Shown here piece after piece: positions 1 through 8,230 of a stretch of 64,000 bases of DNA. Position 1 is the stretch's first letter. Every line of letters starts with the position of its first letter. Below the pieces are notes generated by a model. That model was not told the DNA's origin. It did not search any database and was given only the letters and a program-made list of their open reading frames with translations. The stretch comes from an uncultured Prevotellaceae bacterium. GTDB taxonomy: Bacteria > Bacteroidota > Bacteroidia > Bacteroidales > Bacteroidaceae. The translations under genes and the position numbers were made by a program. The stretch lies in contig CACYME010000023.1 in assembly GCA_902775475.1 (NCBI GenBank), forward strand, positions 16,522 through 80,521, given 5' to 3'.

Positions 1-1728
1 AAAGTCGTTGTGCTTCACCACGTCCCAGGTCTCTTCATGCGTCGACGACCACGAGGCGTGCATGTTGTCGTAGGCCGAGCACATGAACGAGGGGTCGGTG
101 TAGGGCAGCCACCACTCCTTCGGCGCGGTGTAAATCGAGTCGCTGGGCATCATGTAGTTGCCGCGTGTCTGCAGGGCACTGACGCTCTCGCTGAAGATGA
201 AGGGCTGTCCGGGGAAGTTGCGCGGCACGTCCTTCACCCACTGGTGGTGATAGTTGAAGCCGATGATGTCGAGGGCGCCGCTCTTGAACAGATGGTTGTT
301 GGGCGACGGCTCGTTGCAGCCAGCGGTGATGGGGCGGCTGCTGTCGTAGCGGCGCACGATGTCGGCCAGATGGCGCGTCAGCAGGCTCTGCACCGAGAGC
401 TCTCCCTCCTTGGCCAGCGTAGAGGCGTCGTGGCCGGCATTGAGAATCAGGTTGGCCTGTTCCAGCGTCAGCGTGTCGGCCTCGGCGCTCGACCACTGCT
501 CCAGCACCTCGTTGCCAATCGACCACATGATGATGCAGGGGTGGTTGCGGTCGCGCAGCACCAGGTCGGTCAGGTCGCGTTCGTGCCATTCGTCGAAGAA
601 GCGGGCATAGTCGTTCTGCGTCTTCCGGCGGCGCCACATGTCGAAGCTCTCGTCCATCACGATGATGCCCATCGTGTCGCACATGGCCAGCAGCTCCGGG
701 GCCGGCGGGTTATGGCTCGAGCGGATGGCGTTCACGCCCATCGCCTTCAGCTTCAGCAGCTTGCGGTGCAGGGCATCCTCGCTCAGCGCGGCCCCCAGAC
801 AACCAAAGTCGTGGTGTTCGCAGACACCGTTGAGCTTCATCCTCTTGCCGTTGAGCGAGAAGCCCGTCTGCGGGTCGAACAGGAAACGGCGGAAGGCTGT
901 GGGCGTGTCGTAGGTGTCAACCACCTTTCCGCCCACCTTCACCACGGTGCGGAGGGTGTAGACGTAGGGGTCTTCGCACGACCATGAGAAGGGATGTGCG
1001 ACGCGCATGCGAGATTGCAGGCCCTTCGAGCCCCCCACCACGTGCCCGTCGCGGTCGAGCAGCGAGTGCTCCACCTGGGCTTTCACGCCGTCGGGGTTGT
1101 CGAGCGTCACGTCAATGTACACCACACCGCGGCTCCCAGCCTGCTCGGCCACCACGTGCGTACCCCAGTGGGCCACATGTACGGGATGGGTCGTGGTGAG
1201 CCACACATGGCGGTAGATGCCGCAGCCGCTGTACCATCGTGAGTTGGGCTGGTCGCTGTTGTCCACGCGCACGGCCACCACGTTCTCGCCTTCGTGGACG
1301 TAGGGGGTGATGTCGTATTCGAACGAGCTGTAGCCGTAGGGTCGGAAGCCCACCTTCTGGCCGTTCACGTAGACGGTACTGTTCATATAGACCCCGTCGA
1401 ACTCTATGTAGATCTTTTTTGCTGAGCTTTGGGTGTTGTCACTCAACTCTAAACTCTCAACACTAAACACCTTCCTGTACCACCCCACGCCACCGGGCAG
1501 CGCACCGCCGCCGGCCCCACTGGGGTTGCTGGCAGAGAAGTCGCCCTTGATGGCCCAGTCGTGGGGCACGTTGAGGCCTCGCCAGTGGCTGTCGTTGTAG
1601 TCGGGCGAGGCCATCACGGCCGAGTCGGCCAGCATGAATCGCCAGTCGTTATCGAAGTTCGTGCGCTCTCGGGCGCTGGCGGCAAGCCCCATCAGGAAGG
1701 CGGCCGCTAAGGTAACTAATCGTTGCAT
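1..1728 (-). CDS. Glycoside hydrolase family 2, beta-galactosidase-like (3' end outside window)
   Basis: The reading frame is open from an ATG at 1728 down to base 1, so 576 residues are visible and the C-terminus lies outside the window. Residues 1-19 look like a signal peptide. A GH2 sugar-binding domain follows (VPHDW near residue 55, then FDGVYMNS), next an immunoglobulin-like domain, and then the TIM barrel. The barrel has RSSHNPPAPELL, the acid/base in MWSIGNE (E407) and a probable nucleophile in FSES (E514). GH2 enzymes of this type cleave terminal beta-galactosides and related linkages, here probably in the periplasm. Beta-mannosidase or beta-glucuronidase activity cannot be excluded. 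A short repeat sits in frame near residues 87-97. A good Bacteroidetes promoter lies just upstream. Confidence 0.9.
   Translation of the reverse strand, partial: MQRLVTLAAAFLMGLAASARERTNFDNDWRFMLADSAVMASPDYNDSHWRGLNVPHDWAIKGDFSASNPSGAGGGALPGGVGWYRKVFSVESLELSDNTQSSAKKIYIEFDGVYMNSTVYVNGQKVGFRPYGYSSFEYDITPYVHEGENVVAVRVDNSDQPNSRWYSGCGIYRHVWLTTTHPVHVAHWGTHVVAEQAGSRGVVYIDVTLDNPDGVKAQVEHSLLDRDGHVVGGSKGLQSRMRVAHPFSWSCEDPYVYTLRTVVKVGGKVVDTYDTPTAFRRFLFDPQTGFSLNGKRMKLNGVCEHHDFGCLGAALSEDALHRKLLKLKAMGVNAIRSSHNPPAPELLAMCDTMGIIVMDESFDMWRRRKTQNDYARFFDEWHERDLTDLVLRDRNHPCIIMWSIGNEVLEQWSSAEADTLTLEQANLILNAGHDASTLAKEGELSVQSLLTRHLADIVRRYDSSRPITAGCNEPSPNNHLFKSGALDIIGFNYHHQWVKDVPRNFPGQPFIFSESVSALQTRGNYMMPSDSIYTAPKEWWLPYTDPSFMCSAYDNMHASWSSTHEETWDVVKHNDF
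1438..1470 (-). repeat. Short intergenic-type repeat inside the GH2 coding sequence
   Basis: On the minus strand this stretch reads as TTTAGTGTTGAGAG-type units, the same vocabulary as the non-coding element at 36298-36484 and the insert in purL at 38846-38938. Here it is translated in frame (VFSVESLELS) in a surface loop of the sugar-binding domain. Confidence 0.6.
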
Positions 1729-1753
1729 GGTTATAGTCTTTAGGGTTTGGCCG

Positions 1754-1785
1754 CAAAGATAGGCATTTTCTGTGAATCCGCCAAA
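1754..1785 (-). promoter_or_regulatory. Promoter of the GH2 gene
   Basis: The minus strand carries TTTG (1785-1782), exactly 20 bases, then TATCTTTG (1761-1754). This is a perfect match to the Bacteroidetes primary sigma-factor pattern, 26 bp upstream of the GH2 start. Confidence 0.8.
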
Positions 1786-1904
1786 TATTCGTAGATATAA
1801 TTGTTGAGCCAGAGACTTAGAAAATGCTCTTTCCCGGCCTCAACTCAAGACGAACTTGCAGCATCATTCTAATCGTACCCCTTTGTCCGTCTTACCCTCC
1901 TATT

Positions 1905-1980
1905 GGTATATGTTGGTATATCGTGCATATACCGATGGTATATCGCCTATATACCGATGGTATATGGCCGATATACCGAT
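1905..1980. repeat. Array of three 22-bp palindromic repeats
   Basis: GGTATAT-N5-ATATACC-GAT occurs three times, starting at 1915, 1937 and 1959, an exact 22-bp period. An extra GGTATAT lies at 1905. Adjacent arms also form the 17-bp palindrome ATATACCGATGGTATAT twice. The array sits between the divergent GH2 and EIIC genes, which would suit cooperative binding of a dimeric regulator every two helical turns. Confidence 0.75.
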
Positions 1981-2097
1981 TTTCAACCGCACGAATAATT
2001 TGGCGTGCCTGCGACGTGAAAAACCGTCTGTTCGCCCTATGCGCCTACCCCCGCGTCATCCCCTTCATCACGCAAGAGAAATATTTTTTAGGCAAAA

Positions 2098-2131
2098 CTT
2101 GTGGCTATGTCAAGATAATTTTGTACTTTTG
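2098..2131 (+). promoter_or_regulatory. Probable promoter of the EIIC gene
   Basis: TACTTTTG at 2124-2131 matches the -7 box, with CTTG at 2098-2101 as a weaker -33 element 22 bases upstream. It lies about 45 bp before the ATG at 2177. Confidence 0.6.
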
Positions 2132-2176
2132 CACCCAAACTGAGCTAAAACAAACAAAAAAACAAAATTATAATCA

Positions 2177-3607
2177 ATGGAACAGGTTTTTAGCTACATC
2201 ATTAGCTTTGGAGCATCGGTCATGATGCCGATTCTCTTTACCATCATCGGTGTGTGCATTGGCATGAAGTTTGGCAAGAGCCTCAAGAGCGGCCTCTACG
2301 TGGGCGTGGGCTTCGTGGGCCTGGGCATCGTTACGGCCTTGCTGACCAACAACTTCGACGCACCGCTGAAAGCCGTGTCGAGCATCTTCGACCTCGACCT
2401 GAAGGTATTCGACATGGGATGGCCCGCAGCAGCGTCGGTGGCCTACAACACTGCCGTGGGTGCGCTCATCATCCCCATCTGCCTGGGCATCAACTTCCTG
2501 CTGCTCATCACCAAGTGCACCCGCACGGTGAACATCGACCTATGGAACTACTGGCATTTCGCCTTCATCGGCGCTGTGGCCTACTTCGTCATGGGCCACT
2601 CCATGCTTTGGGGCTACTTTGCCGCCATCGTGTGCTACATCATCACGCTGGTCATGGCCGATCTGACGGCCGACAAGTTCCAGAAATACTATACCGACCT
2701 GGACGGCATCAGCATCCCGCAGCCTTTCTGCCAGAGCTTCACACCGTTTGCCATCGGCATCAACTGGCTTTTAGACAAGATTCCCGGCTTCTCGAAGCTC
2801 GACATCGATGCCGAGGGACTGAAGAAGAAGTTCGGCGTGCTGGGTGAGCCTATCGTGCTGGGTGTCATCGTTGGCGGACTCATCGGTGCCCTGGCCCATG
2901 TGGACCATTTCCGCAATTTCGACGCCTATGCCGCCACTTTCGATAGCAGCACCGACGCCGTGATGGCCATTGTGAAGAGCATCCTCTTCCTGGGCGTGAC
3001 GATGGGAGCCGTGATGGAGCTCATCCCCCGCATCACGAAGCTGTTCATTGACGGTCTGATGCCCATCTCGGAGAAGACCAAGGAGGTGGTGGCCCGCAAG
3101 TTCAAGGGCAAGAAGGTGTACATTGGCATGTCGCCCGCCCTCGTCATCGGCCATCCCACGACGCTCGTCGTGTCGCTGCTGCTCATCCCCGTGAGCATCG
3201 TGCTGGCCGTGTTCCTGCCGGGCAACCAGTTCCTGCCCTTGGCATCGCTGGCCGGCATGTTCTATCTGTTCCCCATCGTGCTGCCCTACACGAAGGGCAA
3301 TGTGGTGAAGACGTTCATCATCGGACTGGTGGCGCTGACCATCGGCCTCTACTTCGTCACCGACATGGCTCCCGCCTTCACCGAGGCCGCCCACGAGGTG
3401 TATGCCGCTACGCAGGATGCCGCCGCCCGCGTGCCCGAAGGCAACTACGCCGGTGCCCTCGACTTCGCCTCCTCGCTCTTCGGCTGGGTCATCTTCAAGT
3501 GCGTCAACAACCTGCACTGGGTTGGCATGGGCCTGCTTTCGCTCATCACCCTGTGCATGGTGGGGTGGAACCGCCGCCGCATCGTGGCCGAGGAAAAGAA
3601 TTTGTGA
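2177..3607 (+). CDS. Galactitol-type PTS EIIC membrane permease, without partners
   Basis: This 476-residue integral membrane protein is hydrophobic throughout, with many predicted transmembrane spans. It looks like the galactitol/GatC-type EIIC family: the opening (SFGASVMMPILFTIIG) and the segment FGVLGEPIVLGVIVGG are characteristic, and E. coli GatC is of similar length. A true PTS needs EIIA and EIIB phosphocarriers, and neither is encoded nearby. The following uronate genes suggest import of a pectin- or uronate-derived compound, possibly without phosphorylation; that role is inferred. It has its own promoter, and a GxxExxY gene interrupts the run to kduI. Confidence 0.85.
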   Translation: MEQVFSYIISFGASVMMPILFTIIGVCIGMKFGKSLKSGLYVGVGFVGLGIVTALLTNNFDAPLKAVSSIFDLDLKVFDMGWPAAASVAYNTAVGALIIPICLGINFLLLITKCTRTVNIDLWNYWHFAFIGAVAYFVMGHSMLWGYFAAIVCYIITLVMADLTADKFQKYYTDLDGISIPQPFCQSFTPFAIGINWLLDKIPGFSKLDIDAEGLKKKFGVLGEPIVLGVIVGGLIGALAHVDHFRNFDAYAATFDSSTDAVMAIVKSILFLGVTMGAVMELIPRITKLFIDGLMPISEKTKEVVARKFKGKKVYIGMSPALVIGHPTTLVVSLLLIPVSIVLAVFLPGNQFLPLASLAGMFYLFPIVLPYTKGNVVKTFIIGLVALTIGLYFVTDMAPAFTEAAHEVYAATQDAAARVPEGNYAGALDFASSLFGWVIFKCVNNLHWVGMGLLSLITLCMVGWNRRRIVAEEKNL

Positions 3608-3620
3608 AATAATGATTTAT

Positions 3621-3673
3621 AAAAAGAATTAGAAAGAATTGGAAAGAATTCTATTCAAGAATTAGAAAAAAAT
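3621..3673 (+). repeat. Left arm of an imperfect inverted repeat around the GxxExxY gene
   Basis: An AT-rich stretch built from GAATTAGAAAGAATT-like units. It closely matches the reverse complement of 4133-4186 on the other side of the gene, by eye over about 53 bp with only a few mismatches. Confidence 0.75.
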
Positions 3674-3690
3674 AACAAGGCCACAAAACG

Positions 3691-4131
3691 ATGACGAGGC
3701 AGGAGTATAAGGAGATATACGATGTGGTAGGTGCTGCGATGGAAGTGCACAAGACACTGGGACGCGGCATGGAAGAGCCCATCTACCAAGAAGCTCTTGC
3801 CGTGGAGATGAAGAAACGTGGCATGGTGGCTGAACGTGAAAAGGAGTTGCGGCTGACATATAAAGATGTATTGCTGAGCAAAAAATATTATGCAGACTTC
3901 TACTATCATGGCATCATCATAGAACTGAAGTCTGTCTCGGAAATCGTTTCCGACCACCGTGCCCAGCTATTCAATTATATGCGCATCACAGGCAAGCACC
4001 GCGGCATCCTGTTCAATTTCGGTGAGAAGTCTCTGCGATCCGAGCGTTATCTATATCTACCCGAGGATGACGATTTCACCTTGCTCATGCAAGACAACTA
4101 CAGAGACTATATCAACGACATTCCCGCCTAA
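3691..4131 (+). CDS. GxxExxY family protein
   Basis: This protein has 146 residues. The family motif is G26-M-E-E29-P-I-Y32, within LGRGMEEPIYQEAL. Later residues (YYADFYYHGIIIELKS) fit the PD-(D/E)xK-like core that has been proposed for this family. The biochemical role of GxxExxY proteins is not established. The gene separates eiiC from kduI, interrupting a metabolic cluster, and lies exactly between two imperfect inverted repeats with few spare bases. That suggests it entered as a discrete cassette. It could be a nuclease-fold protein of selfish or defence origin. Confidence 0.85.
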   Translation: MTRQEYKEIYDVVGAAMEVHKTLGRGMEEPIYQEALAVEMKKRGMVAEREKELRLTYKDVLLSKKYYADFYYHGIIIELKSVSEIVSDHRAQLFNYMRITGKHRGILFNFGEKSLRSERYLYLPEDDDFTLLMQDNYRDYINDIPA

Positions 4132-4132
4132 T

Positions 4133-4186
4133 ATTTTTTCCAATTCTTGAGATTAATTCTTCCTAATTCTTTCTAATTCTTTTCCA
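4133..4186 (-). repeat. Right arm of the imperfect inverted repeat around the GxxExxY gene
   Basis: Its reverse complement lines up with 3621-3673: both contain AAGAATTAGAAAGAATT, then a GAAAGAATT/GAAGAATT step, then CAAGAATT and an A-run. It begins immediately after the GxxExxY stop codon. Confidence 0.75.
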
Positions 4187-4224
4187 AATATACACAAAGA
4201 GATACTATTAATTTCAAAATAAAT

Positions 4225-5217
4225 ATGATGAAAAAAACATTTCTTACTGCAACACTGCTGGCCTGTGCATTAGTTTCGCAGGCCCAGCAGCACGTGAACT
4301 TCCAGACGGCCTGCCATCCGGAGGACGTGAAGCACTACGACACGAAGACCCTGCGCGACCGCTTCGTGATGGAAAAGGTGATGGTGGCCGACGAGATCAA
4401 CCTGACCTACTCGCACTACGACCGGTTCATCTACGGTGGCGCCATGCCTGTGAACAAGACGCTGCGCTTAGAGAACTTCCTGGAGCTGGGTCTCGACGTT
4501 GACAAGACCATCACCGAGAAGTACTTCATGTATAACCGCGAGCTCGGCGTGGTGAACTGCGGACAGGGCGACGGCGTCGTCATCGTTGATGGCAAGGAGT
4601 ATGCCCTCGCCCCGAAGGAGGCCCTCTACATTGGCCGCGGACATCTTGGCAAGGACAAGAAAGGCCAGTCGATGGACGTGAACAAGGTGGTGGAGTTCCG
4701 CTCGAAGGATGCCTCGAACCCCGCCAAGTTCTACCTGAACTCGGCCACTGCCCATCAGCACTACAAGACGCAGTGGATTACCCTCGACGGCCGCAAGGGC
4801 TCGCTGAAGGCAGCCGTCTGGGGACCCGTGGGCTCCTTAGAGGAGTGCAACAACCGTACCGTCTATAAACTCATCGTGAACGACGTGCTCGAGGAAGGCC
4901 CCTGCCAGCTGCAGCTCGGACTGACGCAGCTGAACCCCGGCGCCGCCTGGAACACCATGCCGCCCCACACCCACGGACGCCGCATCGAGGCCTACTACTA
5001 CTTCAACCTGCCTGAGAAGCAGACCATCGCACATATCATGGGTGAGCCGCAGGAGAGCCGCGTCGTATGGCTGCACAACGAGCAGGCTATCATGAGCCCC
5101 GAGTGGAGCATCCATGCCGCTGCCGGCACCTACTACTATACTTTCATCTGGGGTATGGCCGGCGAGAACCTCTATTACAACGACAAGGACGAGATTCCCG
5201 TCATTGACCTCAAGTAA
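4225..5217 (+). CDS. kduI: 5-dehydro-4-deoxy-D-glucuronate isomerase with signal peptide
   Basis: KduI converts 5-keto-4-deoxyuronate, released from unsaturated oligouronides, to 3-deoxy-D-glycero-2,5-hexodiulosonate. The metal site is clear: [16 protein letters not shown] gives H248, H250 and E255, and WSIHAAAGT gives H297, followed by the typical FIWGMAGEN. At 330 residues it is about 50 longer than usual because of a clear N-terminal signal sequence (about residues 1-21, ending SQAQ), so it should act in the periplasm, whereas KduI is normally cytosolic. Two adjacent ATGs (4225, 4228) are possible starts. The next gene is a hexuronate transporter, consistent with isomerisation before uptake. 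Confidence 0.92.
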   Translation: MMKKTFLTATLLACALVSQAQQHVNFQTACHPEDVKHYDTKTLRDRFVMEKVMVADEINLTYSHYDRFIYGGAMPVNKTLRLENFLELGLDVDKTITEKYFMYNRELGVVNCGQGDGVVIVDGKEYALAPKEALYIGRGHLGKDKKGQSMDVNKVVEFRSKDASNPAKFYLNSATAHQHYKTQWITLDGRKGSLKAAVWGPVGSLEECNNRTVYKLIVNDVLEEGPCQLQLGLTQLNPGAAWNTMPPHTHGRRIEAYYYFNLPEKQTIAHIMGEPQESRVVWLHNEQAIMSPEWSIHAAAGTYYYTFIWGMAGENLYYNDKDEIPVIDLK

Positions 5218-5230
5218 TCTCCCCCAGCTT

Positions 5231-5294
5231 CCGATATAACGATATACCGACATCACGTTTTAACGAAATAACGTAATAACGAAATAACGAAAAA
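5231..5294 (+). repeat. Low-complexity repeat between kduI and exuT
   Basis: Contains CGATATAACGATATACCGA followed by repeated ATAACGAAATAACG units running up to the exuT start. The GATATACCGA word also occurs in the array at 1905-1980. Confidence 0.5.
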
Positions 5295-5295
5295 A

Positions 5296-6708
5296 ATGGC
5301 ACCCGTTCAAACAACCAAAATGTCCAACTTCCGTTGGGTCATCTGTGGATTGCTCTTCCTGGCAACCACCATTAACTATATGGACCGACAGGTCCTCTCG
5401 CTCACCTGGAAAGACTTCATCGCTCCAGACTTCCACTGGACTGATGACCACTATGGCACCATCACGGGCCTCTTCTCCATCTTCTATGCCGTCGCCAACC
5501 TCTTTGCCGGAAAGTTCATCGACTGGATGGGCACGAAGAAAGGCTACCTCATCGCCATCTTCGTGTGGAGCGTGGGCGCCTGTCTGCATGCCTTCTGTGG
5601 ATGGGGGGCCATCGGCCTGGCCGGAGGCAGCATCACTGCGCTGACCACCATCAGCGTGTGGCTGTTCCTGGCATGCCGTATGATTCTCGCCGTGGGTGAG
5701 GCCGGCAACTTCCCCGCCGCCATCAAAGTGACGGCCGAGTATTTCCCCAAGAAAGACCGCGCCTTCAGCACCTCCATCTTCAACAGCGGTGCCTCGGTCG
5801 GTGCCCTCGCTGCTCCTGCCACCATTCCCCTGCTGGCACGTGCCTGGGGCTGGGAGATGGCGTTCATCGTCATTGGTGTGCTGGGCTTCTTCTGGATGGG
5901 CCTCTGGGCTTGGCTCTACGACAAACCTGCAAAGAACAAGCGCGTGAACCAGGCCGAGCTGAACTACATTGAGCAGGACGCCGACATTGCCGAAGTGCAA
6001 GACCGTGAAAACGTGAAGGAGGAGAAGACCATCCCCTTCTGGCAGTGCTTCAAGTACAAGCAGACGTGGTCGTTCATCGTGGGCAAGTTCATGACCGACG
6101 GCGTGTGGTGGTTCTTCCTCTTCTGGGCTCCTGCCTACTTCAGCGACCAGTATGGCTATACCAGTGACTCTACGATGGGCATCCTGCTTATCCTCACGCT
6201 CTATCTCATCGTCACGGTTGTCAGCATCGGCGGCGGCTATCTGCCCACCTACTTCGTAGAGAAGAAAGGCATGAATCCCTATCTGGGCCGCATGCGCGCC
6301 ATGCTCATCTTCGCCTGCTTCCCCCTGTTGGGCTTGCTGGCACAGCCCCTCGGCGCCATCAGTGCCTGGTGGCCCGCCATTCTCATCGGTTTCCTCGGTG
6401 CAGGACATCAGGCCTGGTCGGCAAACCTCTTCTCAACCATCGGTGACATGTTCCCCAAGTCGACCATCGGCACGATTACGGGCATTGGCTCCATGGCTGG
6501 TGGTATCGGCTCGTTCCTCATCAACAAGGGATCGGGTAAGTTCTTCACCTGGGCCGACGGGCAGGGCGATGCCTTCTCGTTCTTTGGCTTCGACGGCAAG
6601 CCCGCTGCCTACATGATTGTCTTCTGCTTCTGCGCCGTGGCCTACCTCATCGGCTGGTTCATCATGAAGACGCTTGTGCCGAAGTACAAGTCCATCGTAG
6701 TGGAGTAA
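5296..6708 (+). CDS. MFS hexuronate transporter, ExuT-like
   Basis: A 470-residue major facilitator protein of the anion:cation symporter family. The start region (TTINYMDRQVLSLTWKDF) matches ExuT-type hexuronate permeases, as does the segment from WTDDHYGTITGLFSIFYA into FAGKFIDWMGTKKGY. About 12 transmembrane spans are expected. A central soluble loop carries a charged stretch (VQDRENVKEEKTIPFW). It probably imports galacturonate, glucuronate or the KduI product across the inner membrane. It follows kduI by 78 bp of repeat sequence and may be co-transcribed with it. Confidence 0.88.
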   Translation: MAPVQTTKMSNFRWVICGLLFLATTINYMDRQVLSLTWKDFIAPDFHWTDDHYGTITGLFSIFYAVANLFAGKFIDWMGTKKGYLIAIFVWSVGACLHAFCGWGAIGLAGGSITALTTISVWLFLACRMILAVGEAGNFPAAIKVTAEYFPKKDRAFSTSIFNSGASVGALAAPATIPLLARAWGWEMAFIVIGVLGFFWMGLWAWLYDKPAKNKRVNQAELNYIEQDADIAEVQDRENVKEEKTIPFWQCFKYKQTWSFIVGKFMTDGVWWFFLFWAPAYFSDQYGYTSDSTMGILLILTLYLIVTVVSIGGGYLPTYFVEKKGMNPYLGRMRAMLIFACFPLLGLLAQPLGAISAWWPAILIGFLGAGHQAWSANLFSTIGDMFPKSTIGTITGIGSMAGGIGSFLINKGSGKFFTWADGQGDAFSFFGFDGKPAAYMIVFCFCAVAYLIGWFIMKTLVPKYKSIVVE

Positions 6709-6777
6709 AATTTCTTGTCTGTGGTTAAATTATTCTAATAATAATTGACAAATGATGGCAATATCGCGTCAGATAGT

Positions 6778-6785
6778 TATCTTTG
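6778..6785 (+). promoter_or_regulatory. -7 promoter box of the OmpA-family lipoprotein gene
   Basis: TATCTTTG followed by GCACCC, 32 bp before the chosen ATG. No clear TTTG at the ideal distance; TTGACA at 6745-6750 is further away than usual. Confidence 0.6.
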
Positions 6786-6816
6786 CACCCGATTAACGCC
6801 AAAATTAAAACAGATT

Positions 6817-7674
6817 ATGAGAAAGAACACTTTATTTATCGCTATCGCTGCCGCACTGCTCATGAGCAGCTGCGCATCGAAGAAGGAACTCGTGGGCTGC
6901 CGCGAGGAGAACAAGAGCCTGACCAGCTCTCTGCAAACCACGAAGGAAGACCTGGCTGGAAAGAACGCCCGCATCGCCAGTTTGGAGGAACAGCAGAAAG
7001 GTTTGCAGCAGGCCCTCAAGGCTGCTGAGCAGAAGTATGCCAAGCTGCAAGAATCGTTGGACAAGAGTTTGACGAATGCCTCGCAGAACAACGTCTCCAT
7101 CGAGAAGCTGGTTGACCAGATTAACGAGTCGAACCAGTACATCCGCCATCTGGTGGAGGTGAAGTCGAAGAGCGACTCGCTGAACATGGTGCTGACGAAC
7201 AACCTCACCCGCTCACTCTCGAAGGAGGAGCTGAAGGAGGTCGACGTGCAGGTGCTGAAGGGTGTGGTCTATATCTCGCTGGCCGACAACATGCTCTATA
7301 AGAGCGGCTCTTACGAGATTAACGACCGTGCCGCCGAGACGCTGTCGAAGATTGCCAAGATCATCACCGACTACAAGGACTACGACGTGCTCATAGAAGG
7401 TAACACCGACAACGTGCCCATCACGCGTGAGAACATCCGCAACAACTGGGACCTCTCCTGCCTCCGTGCATCGTCGGTCGTTCAGGCCCTACAGACCAAG
7501 TACGGCGTTGACCCGAAGCGCCTCACTGCCGGTGGTCGTGGCGAGTACAACCCCCTGCAGCCCAACGACACCGACCTGGGCAAGCAGCGCAACCGCCGTA
7601 CCCAGATCATCATCACCCCGAAGCTCGACGAGTTCATGGAACTCATCGGCGAGGCTCCTGAGACGGAGAAGTAA
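6817..7674 (+). CDS. OmpA-family lipoprotein with coiled coil
   Basis: This is 285 residues from the ATG at 6817. That start is preferred over upstream codons because it follows the promoter and gives a lipoprotein signal peptide with lipobox LLMSSC (C19). Residues about 30-120 are charged and heptad-like (EENKSL, QQALKAAEQKYAKLQESL), suggesting a coiled coil. The C-terminal OmpA/MotB-like peptidoglycan-binding domain shows IEGNTDNVPI, NNWDLSCLRASSVVQ, AGGRGEYNP and QRNRRTQIII. It probably tethers the outer membrane to peptidoglycan. It is monocistronic, with its own promoter and a strong terminator. Confidence 0.9.
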   Translation: MRKNTLFIAIAAALLMSSCASKKELVGCREENKSLTSSLQTTKEDLAGKNARIASLEEQQKGLQQALKAAEQKYAKLQESLDKSLTNASQNNVSIEKLVDQINESNQYIRHLVEVKSKSDSLNMVLTNNLTRSLSKEELKEVDVQVLKGVVYISLADNMLYKSGSYEINDRAAETLSKIAKIITDYKDYDVLIEGNTDNVPITRENIRNNWDLSCLRASSVVQALQTKYGVDPKRLTAGGRGEYNPLQPNDTDLGKQRNRRTQIIITPKLDEFMELIGEAPETEK

Positions 7675-7697
7675 TCACCTTCCATCACAAATAAGGA

Positions 7698-7729
7698 GCG
7701 GGAATCCAGACAGGATTCCCGCTTTTTTT
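7698..7729 (+). terminator. Rho-independent terminator of the OmpA-family gene
   Basis: Perfect 10-bp stem GCGGGAATCC/GGATTCCCGC with a 5-nt loop followed by seven T residues, starting 24 bp after the stop codon. Confidence 0.93.
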
Positions 7730-7734
7730 AGGCT

Positions 7735-7755
7735 CTTTCGCCACTTTGGCGAAAG
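7735..7755. terminator. Second hairpin between convergent genes
   Basis: Perfect 9-bp stem CTTTCGCCA/TGGCGAAAG with a 3-nt loop, just before the end of the convergent gene. It may terminate transcription arriving from the minus strand, although the T-tract there is poor. Confidence 0.55.
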
Positions 7756-7767
7756 TGGCAAGCTCGG

Positions 7768-8163
7768 TTATTGATTGAGCAGCGCTGTCAGTATGGCGGC
7801 ATCGCTACCTTCGGCCATCAGCAGGTCGCTGGCGGCGGTGTAGGTGAAGTCGTTGAAACGGAACAGCTGGACGGCAGCGAACTGGCCGTCCTTGCTCACT
7901 GCGGCCTCCAGGCGGAACTGGCCTATGGGTGTGGAGTGCGGACGGCCTTTCGCCTTCAGCTCCTCGGCCAGACGGCTCAGGGGCTGGCGCAGCAGGTGGG
8001 CCAAGCGTTCGCCGTCGGTAGGCGTGTACTCTGCGATGGTGATGTCTATCTGGCTGGCAGTAGGTGTGTAGACAGCTTTCTGGCTGAACAATGACTTTTT
8101 GATTTCTATATGGTTATGAGCGGAGAGGGCAGCAGCCATCTCCAAGTTCTTGAAACTTGACAT
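7768..8163 (-). CDS. Conserved-looking hypothetical protein, 131 residues
   Basis: I do not recognise a domain. The protein is soluble, with no signal peptide or membrane span. It starts MSSFKNLEMAAALSAHNHIE and contains a basic segment (RQPLSRLAEELKAKGRPH) and a C-terminal acidic/hydrophobic helix (LLMAEGSDAAILTALLNQ). Codon use matches the surrounding chromosome, the start is an ATG, and the gene ends just short of a hairpin, all of which favour a real gene. It lies 67 bp downstream of a small lipoprotein gene on the same strand and may share its transcript. Confidence 0.6.
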   Translation of the reverse strand: MSSFKNLEMAAALSAHNHIEIKKSLFSQKAVYTPTASQIDITIAEYTPTDGERLAHLLRQPLSRLAEELKAKGRPHSTPIGQFRLEAAVSKDGQFAAVQLFRFNDFTYTAASDLLMAEGSDAAILTALLNQ

Positions 8164-8230
8164 AGTTGTTGTAAATAAAAGAATAAATAATGTTAGGTAA
8201 AAAATAGAAGCTGTGTTGTTTGCTTTCGGC

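Noticed and set aside
1905-1980. A CRISPR array
   Set aside because: Units are 22 bp, palindromic and contiguous with only a 5-base variable centre; there are no spacers and no cas genes.
1824-2225. Open frames of up to 133 codons across the repeat array before the EIIC gene
   Set aside because: They run through palindromic repeats and the promoter into the EIIC gene and show no protein-like pattern.
5260-6408. A 382-codon open frame antisense to the hexuronate transporter
   Set aside because: Rich in Asp, Glu and Gly as expected for the complement of a hydrophobic membrane protein; no recognisable domain.
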